This document shows positions 37,701 through 44,605 of a stretch of DNA of 64,000 bases, piece after piece (positions within the stretch are counted from its first letter, which is position 1; every line of letters starts with the position of its first letter). Both the position numbers and the translations under genes were made by a program. Origin of the DNA: Humibacter ginsenosidimutans (lineage in GTDB: Bacteria > Actinomycetota > Actinomycetes > Actinomycetales > Microbacteriaceae); assembly GCF_007859675.1 (NCBI RefSeq), contig NZ_CP042305.1, forward strand, positions 2,480,001-2,544,000, given 5' to 3'. Under the pieces are notes generated by a model. It saw only the letters and a list, made by a program, of their open reading frames with translations, did not search any database and had not been told where the DNA came from.

Positions 37701-38539
37701 GCGGTGACAGTCGCCGCGGGTGACGCGCCGCGCCCCGTGACGTAGAGGGCCCCGCCGCCCAGTGCCGCGGCATCCGTCGTCGCAGCCCCCGTCGTGTTTC
37801 CGCTGAACGTGGAGCCTGAGACCGTGAGGTTCTGCGGTCCTCCCGCCGCCGCGACGAATGCGACGGCACCACCGGAGCTGCCGTTCGCCGAGTTCGCCGT
37901 GAACGAGCTGTCGGAGATGCTCAGCGATCCGCCACCGAAGAAGATGGCACCGCCGATGACCGTCGTGTTCGGCGTTCCGGTGTTCGCGACGTTGTTGTCG
38001 AACGTGCTGTCGTGGACCGTCAACGAATCGTCGGCCGCGAGGCCCCCCGAACCGCCGATGATCGCACCACCGCCGCCGAGCGCCGGATCGTTCGCCGCAC
38101 CGTTCTCGAACCCGATGCCGTCGACGGTCACAGCCACACCGCCCGCGAGCGAGGGGTCGAGCGTCATGATCTGGGTCGTGCCGCCGCCATCGATCACGGC
38201 GCCGCTGCCCTGCACGGTGATGTCTGCACCCGACTGCGTGCCGACGTTCAGAGTGCCGTGGGAGAGCGCATACGTTCCAGCCGGCACCTCGACGGTGACT
38301 GCGCCGCCCATGTTGTTCGCGACGCAGAGCGCCATACGCAGGCTGACCGATCCAGACGGCACGCTGCTGCCGCACGAGGAGACCGCTTCATCGCTCGTCG
38401 TCGAGACGGTGATCGTCGTGGCCGCATGCGCCGCCGGCATCGTGAGCAGCGATGCAGCGAGCACCATCGCCGAAGCGACCGCCGCTGCGGCGACCCGTAT
38501 GGCGGGTCTCGCGAAGGGGGAAACGTTCGAGCGCTCCAT
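34709..38539 (-). CDS. large Ig/PIG-repeat surface protein with sortase-type anchor
   Basis: A 1276-residue exported protein. A signal peptide ends about residue 39 (MPAAHA). A right-handed beta-helix-like part (about 40-390) begins with a CSLREA-like stretch (SVSLRMALCVANN) and has many S-F-x-x-N turns. Repeated beta domains follow: about five He_PIG-like units, each ending Q-x-FTLTV, alternating at first with two Ig-like units (TVQWQRSTD, SVQWQVSTD). The end is a Gly/Ser linker, VADTG, a membrane helix and RGVRRRASQK, a cell-wall sorting pattern close to LAxTG. It is probably an adhesin. It is divergent from the collar operon. Confidence 0.8.
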   Translation of the reverse strand: MERSNVSPFARPAIRVAAAAVASAMVLAASLLTMPAAHAATTITVSTTSDEAVSSCGSSVPSGSVSLRMALCVANNMGGAVTVEVPAGTYALSHGTLNVGTQSGADITVQGSGAVIDGGGTTQIMTLDPSLAGGVAVTVDGIGFENGAANDPALGGGGAIIGGSGGLAADDSLTVHDSTFDNNVANTGTPNTTVIGGAIFFGGGSLSISDSSFTANSANGSSGGAVAFVAAAGGPQNLTVSGSTFSGNTTGAATTDAAALGGGALYVTGRGASPAATVTASTFTDNVSKGSAVGGRGGAIRVDVGSASVTASTFTGNQVAGSNAEGAAVSVESSASLQAHDDRITGNSGSAAVTSAAGSGSITDNWWGCNGGPGAAGCDTQSGFSTASPSLQLRVTANPSVVAAPATTSVLTADLLSDSGATAIPAASLGAFEGLPVTWAVTSGGGSVSPSSSNLASGAAGTTFTVPASGSAQITATFDNAHVPVTVGQAKPPEFTSAASTSVASGGTLAFPVTVSGTPTPTVSISGAPSWVSLSGGSLVGSVPSGATGPYTFTLSAANGVSPDASQPFTLTVTAVPVVTQNPSDVNTALAGTTVTFTAAATGYPTPTVQWQRSTDHGGTYTAISGANDTTLSLPVTLADDGTLVRAVFTNSTGSATTTAATLHVGAAPVFTSGDAATFTVGQPGSFAVAASGSPAPTISVGSGAPAWLTLNASDELVGTPPAGSGGVYLFTLTASNGFGTPATQPFTLTVNEAPVVTLQPANAAVNPGTAVTFTAGASGFPAPSVQWQVSTDGATFTDVSGATSDSYTLTPGLSDDGNEYRAIFTNAAGTATTSAATLAVGTAPTFTSANAATFTVGDGAQTFAVTVDGHPAPTLSVTGQPSWLSLSGSTLSGEPPAGSGGTYGFVLHATNSFGADVTQNFTLTVDESPAFSSPDTATATVGTAFALPVTTSGGYPVPTGLKVDGALPDGVTFTSGPSGSGLFSGTPAAGTGGVYPVTITTIGGDVDVAQNFTLTVDEAPAITSAAAVTFTRGVTQTVTITTAHAYPVPTLASSGTLPTGLTFVDNGDGTATLQGSTTDAAGTFDVTIRASNGVGADAVQSLDITVANAAAVPLPLLPPLTAGHLNGVPAHVTPLQVITVSGDGFAPFAPVTLGFYSTPQSLGTATADASGAFTASITIPAGTSGTHTIVAAGIDASGADAFLSAQTIVTPASSGSGSGTGSSSGATGNGVSGSTVADTGLPEDAVGTGILAAIVVLLGAAVLAARGVRRRASQK

Positions 38540-38750
38540 GGCACGTCACTCTCTGCCGGTGATGCCTGATACACGCATGCCGAACCGAAGCTTCCGACGT
38601 CCCGACACGCCGCCTCCCATGTTCCCAGCCGAAGGCGTCACCTGAACACCGCGGCATCAGCCCCCAGTTTGGGTGACAGAGGCACTCATCGGGTCGGCAT
38701 TACGCTTCAGAACGTCCATCGCGTCGATCCCCGCGATGATCGAGGTTGCC
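38540..38750. promoter_or_regulatory. divergent spacer between adhesin and collar operon
   Basis: A 211-base region that must hold both promoters. ATCGAGG (38740-38746) is the probable ribosome binding site for the DUF6916-like gene. No clear dyad or hexamer pair was identified. Confidence 0.4.
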
Positions 38751-39287
38751 ATGATGTCGCTGTTCAGACGAACACCGTCCACTCCGACTGCACCCGAAAG
38801 CGAGTCGATTCCGTCCGGCGTCTCACGACGCGCTGTCGTGGTCGGCGCTGCGGGCCTAGGCATCGGCGTGGTCGCGGTCGAAGCCGTCGTGGGCACGGCG
38901 TACCGTGCGCACGGAACCTCCAGGGTTGCTGCGAAATCCGCGACGACGCCCGCCGGGTCGGCCGACTCGGCAGTGACCCCGCTCGTCGACGTGGGCGCCA
39001 CGGTGGATGGCGGACTGCGCGCCGTCTTCGTCGCGGCGATCGGAGCACGATTCGAGGCAGCGGCCCACGGTGTCCGAAGCACCCTCACGTTGCGCTCGGT
39101 CGACGATCTGATCGGCGCACCGAGTTCCTCCGAGGCCTTCCGGCTCGCCTTCGACGGCACGCTCGCAGGTGACGGAATCCACCGAATTTCCGCGGAGGGC
39201 GTCGACGCCGTCGACCTCTACGTCGGCACAGTCGGGCCCGCGAGCGATCGCGGGGTCGAGGCGATCATCGACCGGCGCACCCCATGA
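38751..39287 (+). CDS. Tat-signal DUF6916-like protein, collar operon
   Basis: A 178-residue protein. A twin-arginine signal, SRRAVVVGAAGLGIGVVAVE, lies at about residues 26-45. The C-terminal domain matches what I recall of DUF6916: GARFEAAAHGVRSTLTLRSV, then AFRLAFDG, GIHRISAEGV, DLYVGTVG and EAIIDRR. A second copy of this domain is encoded at 52493-52924. Its role is unknown; the family is usually found beside tail-collar proteins. The start at 38751 or 38754 follows GAGG. Its stop overlaps the GNAT ATG by 4 bases (ATGA), so the pair is translationally coupled. Confidence 0.7.
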   Translation: MMSLFRRTPSTPTAPESESIPSGVSRRAVVVGAAGLGIGVVAVEAVVGTAYRAHGTSRVAAKSATTPAGSADSAVTPLVDVGATVDGGLRAVFVAAIGARFEAAAHGVRSTLTLRSVDDLIGAPSSSEAFRLAFDGTLAGDGIHRISAEGVDAVDLYVGTVGPASDRGVEAIIDRRTP

Positions 39288-39823
39288 CGACGACGGCATC
39301 GAGCACGATGCAGCAGCTGGCCGAACTCGCACTGCGCGATGAGTCGGAGCGGGATCGCGAGGCCGTCGACCGCATCGCGACGGCCGATCTCGCCTCGCAG
39401 CTGCAGGCATCCGGAGTGCCTGCGACCACCGCAGCCCCTTTGCTCGAGTTGCAGGCGCGCGCACGACGTGACGAGTACGGCGCGGCGTATCCGGATGCCC
39501 GTCACACGGTCATCGAGTGCGCCGGCACGATCGTCGGCCTGCTCGTGCTCGACGAGAGTCACGATCGCGTTCGGGTCATCGACCTCGCCGTGGCTCCCGA
39601 GCATCGGCGCTCCGGAATCGCGCGGCGAGTGATGTCGCAGGTCTGCGTCGACGCGGATGCCCGTGCTGCCAGCGTCGCGCTGCAGGTCTGGGTCACGAAC
39701 GAGCCGGCGCTGCGCCTCTATGAGAGCCTCGGCTTCGTCCACGATCCTGAGCACGAACACGACGCGGATGCCATGCGCGCGAGCATCGTGCGCCCAGCGC
39801 CGTCCGAAAGGTGTGCACCATGA
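39284..39823 (+). CDS. GNAT-family N-acetyltransferase, collar operon
   Basis: A 179-residue GNAT protein. The acetyl-CoA loop is RVIDLAVAPEHRRSGIARRV (about 98-117, with the R-x2-G-I/A signature), followed by ALQVWVTNEPALRLYESLGF. It would transfer an acetyl group to an amine of unknown identity, perhaps on a protein of the same operon. It overlaps both neighbours by 4 bases. A second DUF6916/GNAT pair with the same coupling exists at 52493-53412. Confidence 0.82.
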   Translation: MTTTASSTMQQLAELALRDESERDREAVDRIATADLASQLQASGVPATTAAPLLELQARARRDEYGAAYPDARHTVIECAGTIVGLLVLDESHDRVRVIDLAVAPEHRRSGIARRVMSQVCVDADARAASVALQVWVTNEPALRLYESLGFVHDPEHEHDADAMRASIVRPAPSERCAP

Positions 39824-40320
39824 GCGATCCGTACGTGGGTGAGATCCGCATGTTCGCGGGTAACTTCGCTCCGGTGGGCTGGGCGTTCTGCAACGGTCAG
39901 TCCGTGCCCATCTCGGAGAACGAGACGCTGTTCCAGCTCATCGGAACCACCTACGGGGGAGACGGCGTCAACACGTTCGCGCTGCCCGATCTGCAGGGCA
40001 GAGCGCCCGTGCACGTCGGCTCGAGCGTCGCGCTCGGTCAGCAAGGCGGCGTCGAGGAGGTCACCCTCACCACCTCGCAGATCCCGTCCCACACGCACAT
40101 ACCTCAGGGGACGACGGCGCAGGCCGCAACCGGCGATCCGTCGAACGCGGTCTGGGCGTCGTGGGGTGACAACCCCTACTCGTCATCGACACCGGCGGCG
40201 GCGCTTGCCGCCTCGGCGATAGGTGCCGCGGGCGGAAGCCAGCCGCACGACAACATGCCGCCCTACCAGGTGATCAACTTCATCATTTCGCTGTACGGCA
40301 TCTTCCCATCCCCGAGCTGA
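39820..40320 (+). CDS. phage tail-collar domain protein 1 (MdpB-like)
   Basis: A 166-residue protein of the tail-collar (PF07484-type) family. Recognisable parts are VGEIRMFAGNFAPVGWAFCN, LIGTTYGGDGVNTFALPDLQ and the closing PPYQVINFIISLYGIFP. No signal peptide. Chromosomal triplets of such proteins occur outside prophages; their function is not established. The start at 39820 (MSDPYVG) follows GAAAGGTG. It is the first of three paralogues, coupled to the GNAT gene by ATGA. Confidence 0.85.
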   Translation: MSDPYVGEIRMFAGNFAPVGWAFCNGQSVPISENETLFQLIGTTYGGDGVNTFALPDLQGRAPVHVGSSVALGQQGGVEEVTLTTSQIPSHTHIPQGTTAQAATGDPSNAVWASWGDNPYSSSTPAAALAASAIGAAGGSQPHDNMPPYQVINFIISLYGIFPSPS

Positions 40321-40332
40321 GCGGAGCAGAAC

Positions 40333-40839
40333 ATGTCGGAGGCTTACCTCGGCGAGATCAGGGTCGTCTCGTTCACTTTCGCGCCCAAGGGATGGGCGTT
40401 CTGCAACGGCCAGCTGCTCGCAATCAATCAGAACCAAGCGCTGTTCTCCCTGCTGGGCACGACCTATGGCGGTGACGGGCGAGCGAACTTCGCTCTCCCC
40501 GACCTGCGTGCTCGCATGCCGATCGCCTACGGCGGCACCGGCGCGGGCGCGAACCTCGGTGCCGTCGGCGGTGAGGCTGCCCATACGCTCACCGTGACGG
40601 AGCTGCCGGCGCACACGCACGTCCCCTCGGCAGGTCCGTCGGCGAATCAGACATCGCCGGCAGGTGGTTTCTGGGGCACGACGTCGGCGGCGGCGTACGC
40701 GGCGACCACTCCGAACTCGGCGATGAGTCCCACCGCCGTGAGCCAGGTCGGCGGGTCTCAAGCGCACGAGAATCAGTCGCCCTATCTGGGCCTGAACTTC
40801 GTCATCGCGCTGCAGGGAATCTTCCCCAGCCGCACCTGA
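40333..40839 (+). CDS. phage tail-collar domain protein 2 (MdpB-like)
   Basis: A 168-residue paralogue of the preceding gene: LGEIRVVSFTFAPKGWAFCN, LLGTTYGGDGRANFALPDLR and YLGLNFVIALQGIFPSRT. The middle loop (about 90-135), which differs between the three paralogues, is Ser/Ala/Thr-rich and probably the variable, surface-exposed part. The spacing of 12 bases from the previous stop, with GCGGAG in between, supports one transcript. Confidence 0.85.
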   Translation: MSEAYLGEIRVVSFTFAPKGWAFCNGQLLAINQNQALFSLLGTTYGGDGRANFALPDLRARMPIAYGGTGAGANLGAVGGEAAHTLTVTELPAHTHVPSAGPSANQTSPAGGFWGTTSAAAYAATTPNSAMSPTAVSQVGGSQAHENQSPYLGLNFVIALQGIFPSRT

Positions 40840-40903
40840 TCCCAGCGCCACCGTCCAGCCGGCGCCACTTGGCCCACGAGAACACGAGCGAACAGGAAAC
40901 ACC

Positions 40904-41431
40904 ATGGCCAGTCCATTCGTCGGAGAGATACGGATGTTCGCGGGCAATTTCGCCCCCACCGGCTGGGCCTTCTGCAATGGACAGCTGCTTCCCATCTCGC
41001 AGAACACCGCACTGTTCTCCCTGCTCGGCACCAACTACGGCGGCGATGGCAAGTCCACGTTCGGCCTTCCCAACCTCGGGTCGAGAACCCCGATCGCGGC
41101 CGGACAGGGCGCCGGCCTCTCGATCCGCGACCTGGGCGAGACGGGCGGGTCGGCGACGGTCACGCTCCTCGAATCGGGGATGCCGAACCACCGTCACACG
41201 GCATCGGGCGTCGCGGCAGGCGGCAATGCCAACTCACCGGCGGGCGCCGCGTGGGCCGAACCGCATCTGGGCCGAGTGGCCGATCAGGCGTACGCCGCTG
41301 CACCCAGCACCACGATGCATCCTCAGTCGCTGGCGATGACCGGCGGCGGCGCACCGCACAACAACCTGCCGCCGTACCTCGTGGTGGCGTTCATCATCGC
41401 GTTGCAGGGGGTCTATCCGCCGCGCTCCTGA
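40904..41431 (+). CDS. phage tail-collar domain protein 3 (MdpB-like)
   Basis: A 175-residue third paralogue: VGEIRMFAGNFAPTGWAFCN, LLGTNYGGDGKSTFGLPNLG and PPYLVVAFIIALQGVYPPRS. Its first 20 residues are nearly the same as in protein 1, which points to duplication within the operon. It follows protein 2 by 64 bases and ends only 15 bases from the convergent MFS gene. Confidence 0.85.
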   Translation: MASPFVGEIRMFAGNFAPTGWAFCNGQLLPISQNTALFSLLGTNYGGDGKSTFGLPNLGSRTPIAAGQGAGLSIRDLGETGGSATVTLLESGMPNHRHTASGVAAGGNANSPAGAAWAEPHLGRVADQAYAAAPSTTMHPQSLAMTGGGAPHNNLPPYLVVAFIIALQGVYPPRS

Positions 41432-41446
41432 CGCCGACTGCACCGA

Positions 41447-43096
41447 TCACTCCGGTTTTCGCGACGAGGCCGTTGGCGCTTCGGATGCCTCGGCCGTGTC
41501 GTCACCCTCCGAAGTGTCACCGTCACTCGACCCGGGGCGGCCGCTGCCGAGCGACAGCGTCGCCAGGAAGCCGACCACCAGGAAGCCGGCGGCCGACCAC
41601 GCGGCGTACTTGGTGCCATCCGAGAACGCGATCTTCGCATCGGATGCCACGGCCTTCGTCTGCGGGTTCTTCTCCAGTCCCGCGATGGCCGCGCCCGAAC
41701 TGTCGACCACCGTCGACACCAGGGAGTCGCGCTGCGCAGCCGGCACCCCGCGATCGTCGAGCTTCGCGCCGAGAACCCCCGCCGCGGAGCTGAAGAGCAC
41801 CGTGCCGAGAATGGCGATGCCCAGCGCGGAGCCGATCTGCCGGCTCGTGCTCTGCGTTCCCGACGCCTGCCCGCTCGAGGTGACAGGGACATCCCGCAGC
41901 ACGACCCCGGTGAGCTGCGCCGTCGCCAGGCCGACACCGAACCCGTACACGAAGAGGAACGGGATGAGCACGCCCCATGTCGTGTCGGGTGCGATCACGA
42001 ACCCGAGGCCCGCGATGCCCACGATCTCGGCGGCGAGCCCGACACGCACGATGGTGACCGCGCTGATGCGGTTGCCGAACGCGCCGGCGAGGCCGCTGGC
42101 CACGAACGACCCGATCGCCAGGGCGAGCAGAATGAGCCCGGTCTGGAGTGCGCTGAAGCCGAGCACGAACTGCAGCCAGATCGGAAGCGACAGGATGATG
42201 CCGAACTCGCCCAGCGACACGATCATCGCGGCGATGTTGCCGTTGCGGAACGACGGGATGCGGAAAAGGTTCAGCGCGAGCATGGTGCTCCTGCCGCGCC
42301 GCAACCGTTGGATGCCCCACAGCACGAACAGCACGCCGCTCACCACCGCGAGCGCGAACGCCAACGGGATCGGCGAGAGCTGCCACGGCCACGTCCAGCT
42401 GCCGAGCTTCAGGCGATGGTCGACCGTCCACCAGCCATAGGTGCGACCCTCGATCAGGGCGAACACCAGGGACGCGCTCGCGACGATGGAGAGCAGGGCA
42501 CCGAGGATGTCGACGCGGCCGGCGTGCGCGGCATCCTTCGACTCCCGCACCGTGAAGAGGGCGCCGACGATGATCGCGATCGCGAACGGGATGTTGATGC
42601 CGAACGCCCAACGCCACGAGAAGTCGGTGGTCAGCCACCCGCCGAGCAGCGGGCCCAGGGCGGTCATGCCGCCGATCGTCGATCCCCAGGTGGCGAACGC
42701 GATGGCGCGATCGCGCCCGCGGAAGTTCGCGTTGATGAGCGACAGGGTCGTCGGCAGCACCGCGGCGCCGCCCAGGCCCTGAACCAGGCGAGCGGTGATG
42801 AGCAGGTCGCCGGTGGGCGCGAGGGCCGCCGCCACCGACGACAGCGCGAACACCGCCACGCCGAGGAACAGCACGAGCCGGCGGCCGTATCGATCGGCGA
42901 GCGTGCCGAAGACGAGCAGGAACGCGGCGAAGACGAGGGTGTACGACTCCTGCACCCACTGCACCTGGGTGGAGCTGATCTTGAGGTCGTCGACGATCGA
43001 CGGAATCGCGACGTTGACGATCGTGGAGTCCACGATGATGAGCGCCACCGCGATGCTGATGAACACCAGCCCGGCCCAGCGTCGACGGTCGGTCAT
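41447..43096 (-). CDS. DHA2-family MFS efflux transporter
   Basis: A 549-residue protein with 14 hydrophobic segments. VALIIVDSTIVNVAIPSIVD (about 16-35), QWVQESYTLVFAAFLLVFGT, DRYGRRLVLFLGV and ARLVQGLGGAAVLPTTLSLI are the family motifs. The polar tail (about 510-549) is Ser/Asp/Glu-rich. It is divergent from a MarR gene across 55 bases that hold an imperfect palindrome, so it is probably MarR-controlled drug efflux. Confidence 0.88.
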   Translation of the reverse strand: MTDRRRWAGLVFISIAVALIIVDSTIVNVAIPSIVDDLKISSTQVQWVQESYTLVFAAFLLVFGTLADRYGRRLVLFLGVAVFALSSVAAALAPTGDLLITARLVQGLGGAAVLPTTLSLINANFRGRDRAIAFATWGSTIGGMTALGPLLGGWLTTDFSWRWAFGINIPFAIAIIVGALFTVRESKDAAHAGRVDILGALLSIVASASLVFALIEGRTYGWWTVDHRLKLGSWTWPWQLSPIPLAFALAVVSGVLFVLWGIQRLRRGRSTMLALNLFRIPSFRNGNIAAMIVSLGEFGIILSLPIWLQFVLGFSALQTGLILLALAIGSFVASGLAGAFGNRISAVTIVRVGLAAEIVGIAGLGFVIAPDTTWGVLIPFLFVYGFGVGLATAQLTGVVLRDVPVTSSGQASGTQSTSRQIGSALGIAILGTVLFSSAAGVLGAKLDDRGVPAAQRDSLVSTVVDSSGAAIAGLEKNPQTKAVASDAKIAFSDGTKYAAWSAAGFLVVGFLATLSLGSGRPGSSDGDTSEGDDTAEASEAPTASSRKPE

Positions 43097-43113
43097 CGAT
43101 CCTCACTCACCTG

Positions 43114-43133
43114 ATAGTCAGCCTGCTTACCAT
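43114..43133. promoter_or_regulatory. probable MarR operator
   Basis: ATAGTCAGCCTGCTTACCAT (43114-43133) is an imperfect palindrome (7 of 9 arm positions pair). The layout is typical of MarR sites, in the 55-base spacer between the MFS and MarR genes. Confidence 0.6.
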
Positions 43134-43151
43134 CGCGACGGTAGCACTACG

Positions 43152-43574
43152 ATGACGAACATGCAGGCGGAGGACCATCCGGAGACGTGGCCGATGGGGC
43201 GGCTGCTCGGCGCGGCATCCCGCGCCGTCGAGCGCCGATGGGCACGGCGGCTCGAGACTCAGGGCCTCACGCACGCCGGCGTGATCGTGCTGCACCTCGT
43301 GAGCATCGGCGTGACCTCGCAGACCGAGCTCGCTCGACACGCGCACGTCGAGGTGCAGACCATGTCCCGCACGGTCGACCGGCTCGAGCGCGACGGCCTC
43401 GTGCGGCGAGACAAGGATGCCGCCGACCGCCGCCGCCACATCGTCGCGATCACCGACGCAGGCCGCACCGCCTACGCGAGGTCGTATGAACTCGAGCGAA
43501 CGTTGCTGCCGCGCCTCGAGAACGAGGATGCCGTGCGCGCGGCGCTCGTGCGCATCCTCACCGACCGGGAATGA
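43152..43574 (+). CDS. MarR-family regulator
   Basis: A 140-residue protein. The winged HTH is TQTELARHAHVEVQTMSRTVDRL-like (about 60-82: SQTELARHAHVEVQTMSRTV), with the wing GLVRRDKDAADRRRHIVAIT (about 87-106). Flanking helices allow dimerisation. The start is 43152 or the in-frame ATG 43161. It is divergent from the DHA2 pump and probably represses both. Its 3' end overlaps the convergent SRPBCC gene by 17 bases. Confidence 0.85.
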   Translation: MTNMQAEDHPETWPMGRLLGAASRAVERRWARRLETQGLTHAGVIVLHLVSIGVTSQTELARHAHVEVQTMSRTVDRLERDGLVRRDKDAADRRRHIVAITDAGRTAYARSYELERTLLPRLENEDAVRAALVRILTDRE

Positions 43575-44070
43575 GCAGCCGGGCGATGGTCGTCGCCCAC
43601 CCTTCCCGCATGCCGACGGCGATGAAGGAGGCGATCTCCTCGTCCGTCATCGCCGCGGGGAACGCGCTGGTGAAGACGTGTTCGGTCTGCGAGCCGTCGC
43701 CGACCGGCGCGAGAGCCACCGTGCAGACGACACGTTTCTCCGACGGGATCTCGTCGAGGTCGGGCCAGCCGCCCGCGACCCCCCACTCGAAGACGATGCG
43801 CCGGGCGGGGACGAGCTCGAGGTAGCGGCCGCCTGACCAGTAGCGCTTGCCCTCGCGCTCATCCATCATCACGCGGAAGCAGCCGCCCGGTCGCGCATCG
43901 ACCTCGATGGGCTCGGTGGGCACGGGACGTTCCGGATTGAAATACCAGGCGAGATGGTCGGCCTCGGTCCACGCGCGATAGACGTCAGCGGGCGGCGCGT
44001 CGACGACGCGGGTGAGAGTGAAACTGCGGGCCGCCTCGGTGAGCGTCTGCCCCGAGAGTGTTGCGATCAT
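43558..44070 (-). CDS. SRPBCC (AHSA1-type) domain protein
   Basis: A 170-residue protein. FTLTRVVDAPPADVYRAWTE (about 17-36), HLAWYFNPE, GGCFRVMMDEREGKRYWSGG and the final GWATTIARL helix define an AHSA1/START-like hydrophobic pocket. Such genes coupled to an ArsR gene are common; the ligand is unknown. The ATG at 44070 overlaps the ArsR stop by 4 bases. Confidence 0.85.
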   Translation of the reverse strand: MIATLSGQTLTEAARSFTLTRVVDAPPADVYRAWTEADHLAWYFNPERPVPTEPIEVDARPGGCFRVMMDEREGKRYWSGGRYLELVPARRIVFEWGVAGGWPDLDEIPSEKRVVCTVALAPVGDGSQTEHVFTSAFPAAMTDEEIASFIAVGMREGWATTIARLLIPGR

Positions 44071-44420
44071 GATGGTTCCTCCGATGTGGTCTTCATCGAC
44101 TTCAGATGTGTTTCGAGCGCGTCGAAGCGTCGCTCGAAGAACGCTCGGTAGGGAGCGAGCCAGTCGTCCGCGGCCTGCAGCTGAGCGGATTCGAGATGGA
44201 CGGTTCGCCACTGGGCGTTGCGTTGTTTGCCGACCAGGCCCGCCTGCTCGAGCACCGTGATGTGCCTCGAGACGGTGGCCAACGAGACGCGAAAAGGAGC
44301 GGCGAGCTCGCCGATGGTGGCCGGCCCGTCGGTCAGCCGGGCGAGGATCGCGCGCCGCGTGGGATCGGCGAGAGCGAAGAACACGGTGCTCAGTGGATCG
44401 TTCGCAGCGGCTTCGGTCAT
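44067..44420 (-). CDS. ArsR-family regulator
   Basis: A 117-residue protein. FFALADPTRRAILARLTDGP (about 14-33), the HTH IGELAAPFRVSLATVSRHIT (about 36-55), then VLEQAGLVGKQR and a wing. No metal-binding Cys pair is present, as expected for the SRPBCC-linked subgroup. It is first in a two-gene operon. A palindrome CGTAATTACG sits 14 bases upstream. Confidence 0.88.
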   Translation of the reverse strand: MTEAAANDPLSTVFFALADPTRRAILARLTDGPATIGELAAPFRVSLATVSRHITVLEQAGLVGKQRNAQWRTVHLESAQLQAADDWLAPYRAFFERRFDALETHLKSMKTTSEEPS

Positions 44421-44433
44421 ATTTGCAGCATAG

Positions 44434-44459
44434 CGTAATTACGTGCTTGCGTAAATACA
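44434..44459. promoter_or_regulatory. probable ArsR operator
   Basis: The perfect palindrome CGTAATTACG (44434-44443) is followed by a related GCGTAAATAC (44450-44459), an AT-rich island directly upstream of the ArsR start. Confidence 0.6.
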
Positions 44460-44544
44460 ATTTGATCTGCCGGCGCATCCCACCGTCGCCCACCGGGGCG
44501 CCCGCAGACCGGACTCGCGGCGTCGGGCGCGCCGATGCCCGTTC

Positions 44545-44586
44545 GGTGCCGGTTCGGGCCGCGTCCAAGGCGCTCGAACCGGCACC
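44545..44586 (-). terminator. 12-base hairpin after the GPH transporter gene
   Basis: GGTGCCGGTTCG (44545-44556) and CGAACCGGCACC (44575-44586) are exact complements around 18 bases, starting 20 bases past the transporter's stop. Confidence 0.7.
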
Positions 44587-44605
44587 GCGGTCGCGGCGGA
44601 GCGCG

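Noticed and set aside
37094..38569. Open frames antisense to or in another frame of the adhesin gene
   Set aside because: Compositionally biased Arg/His/Gly-rich readings; the minus-strand 1276-residue protein has a signal peptide, domains and an anchor.
39820..41431. Prophage tail region
   Set aside because: Only collar-domain proteins are present; no terminase, capsid, portal, tape measure, holin or integrase gene is near, and base composition matches the surroundings.
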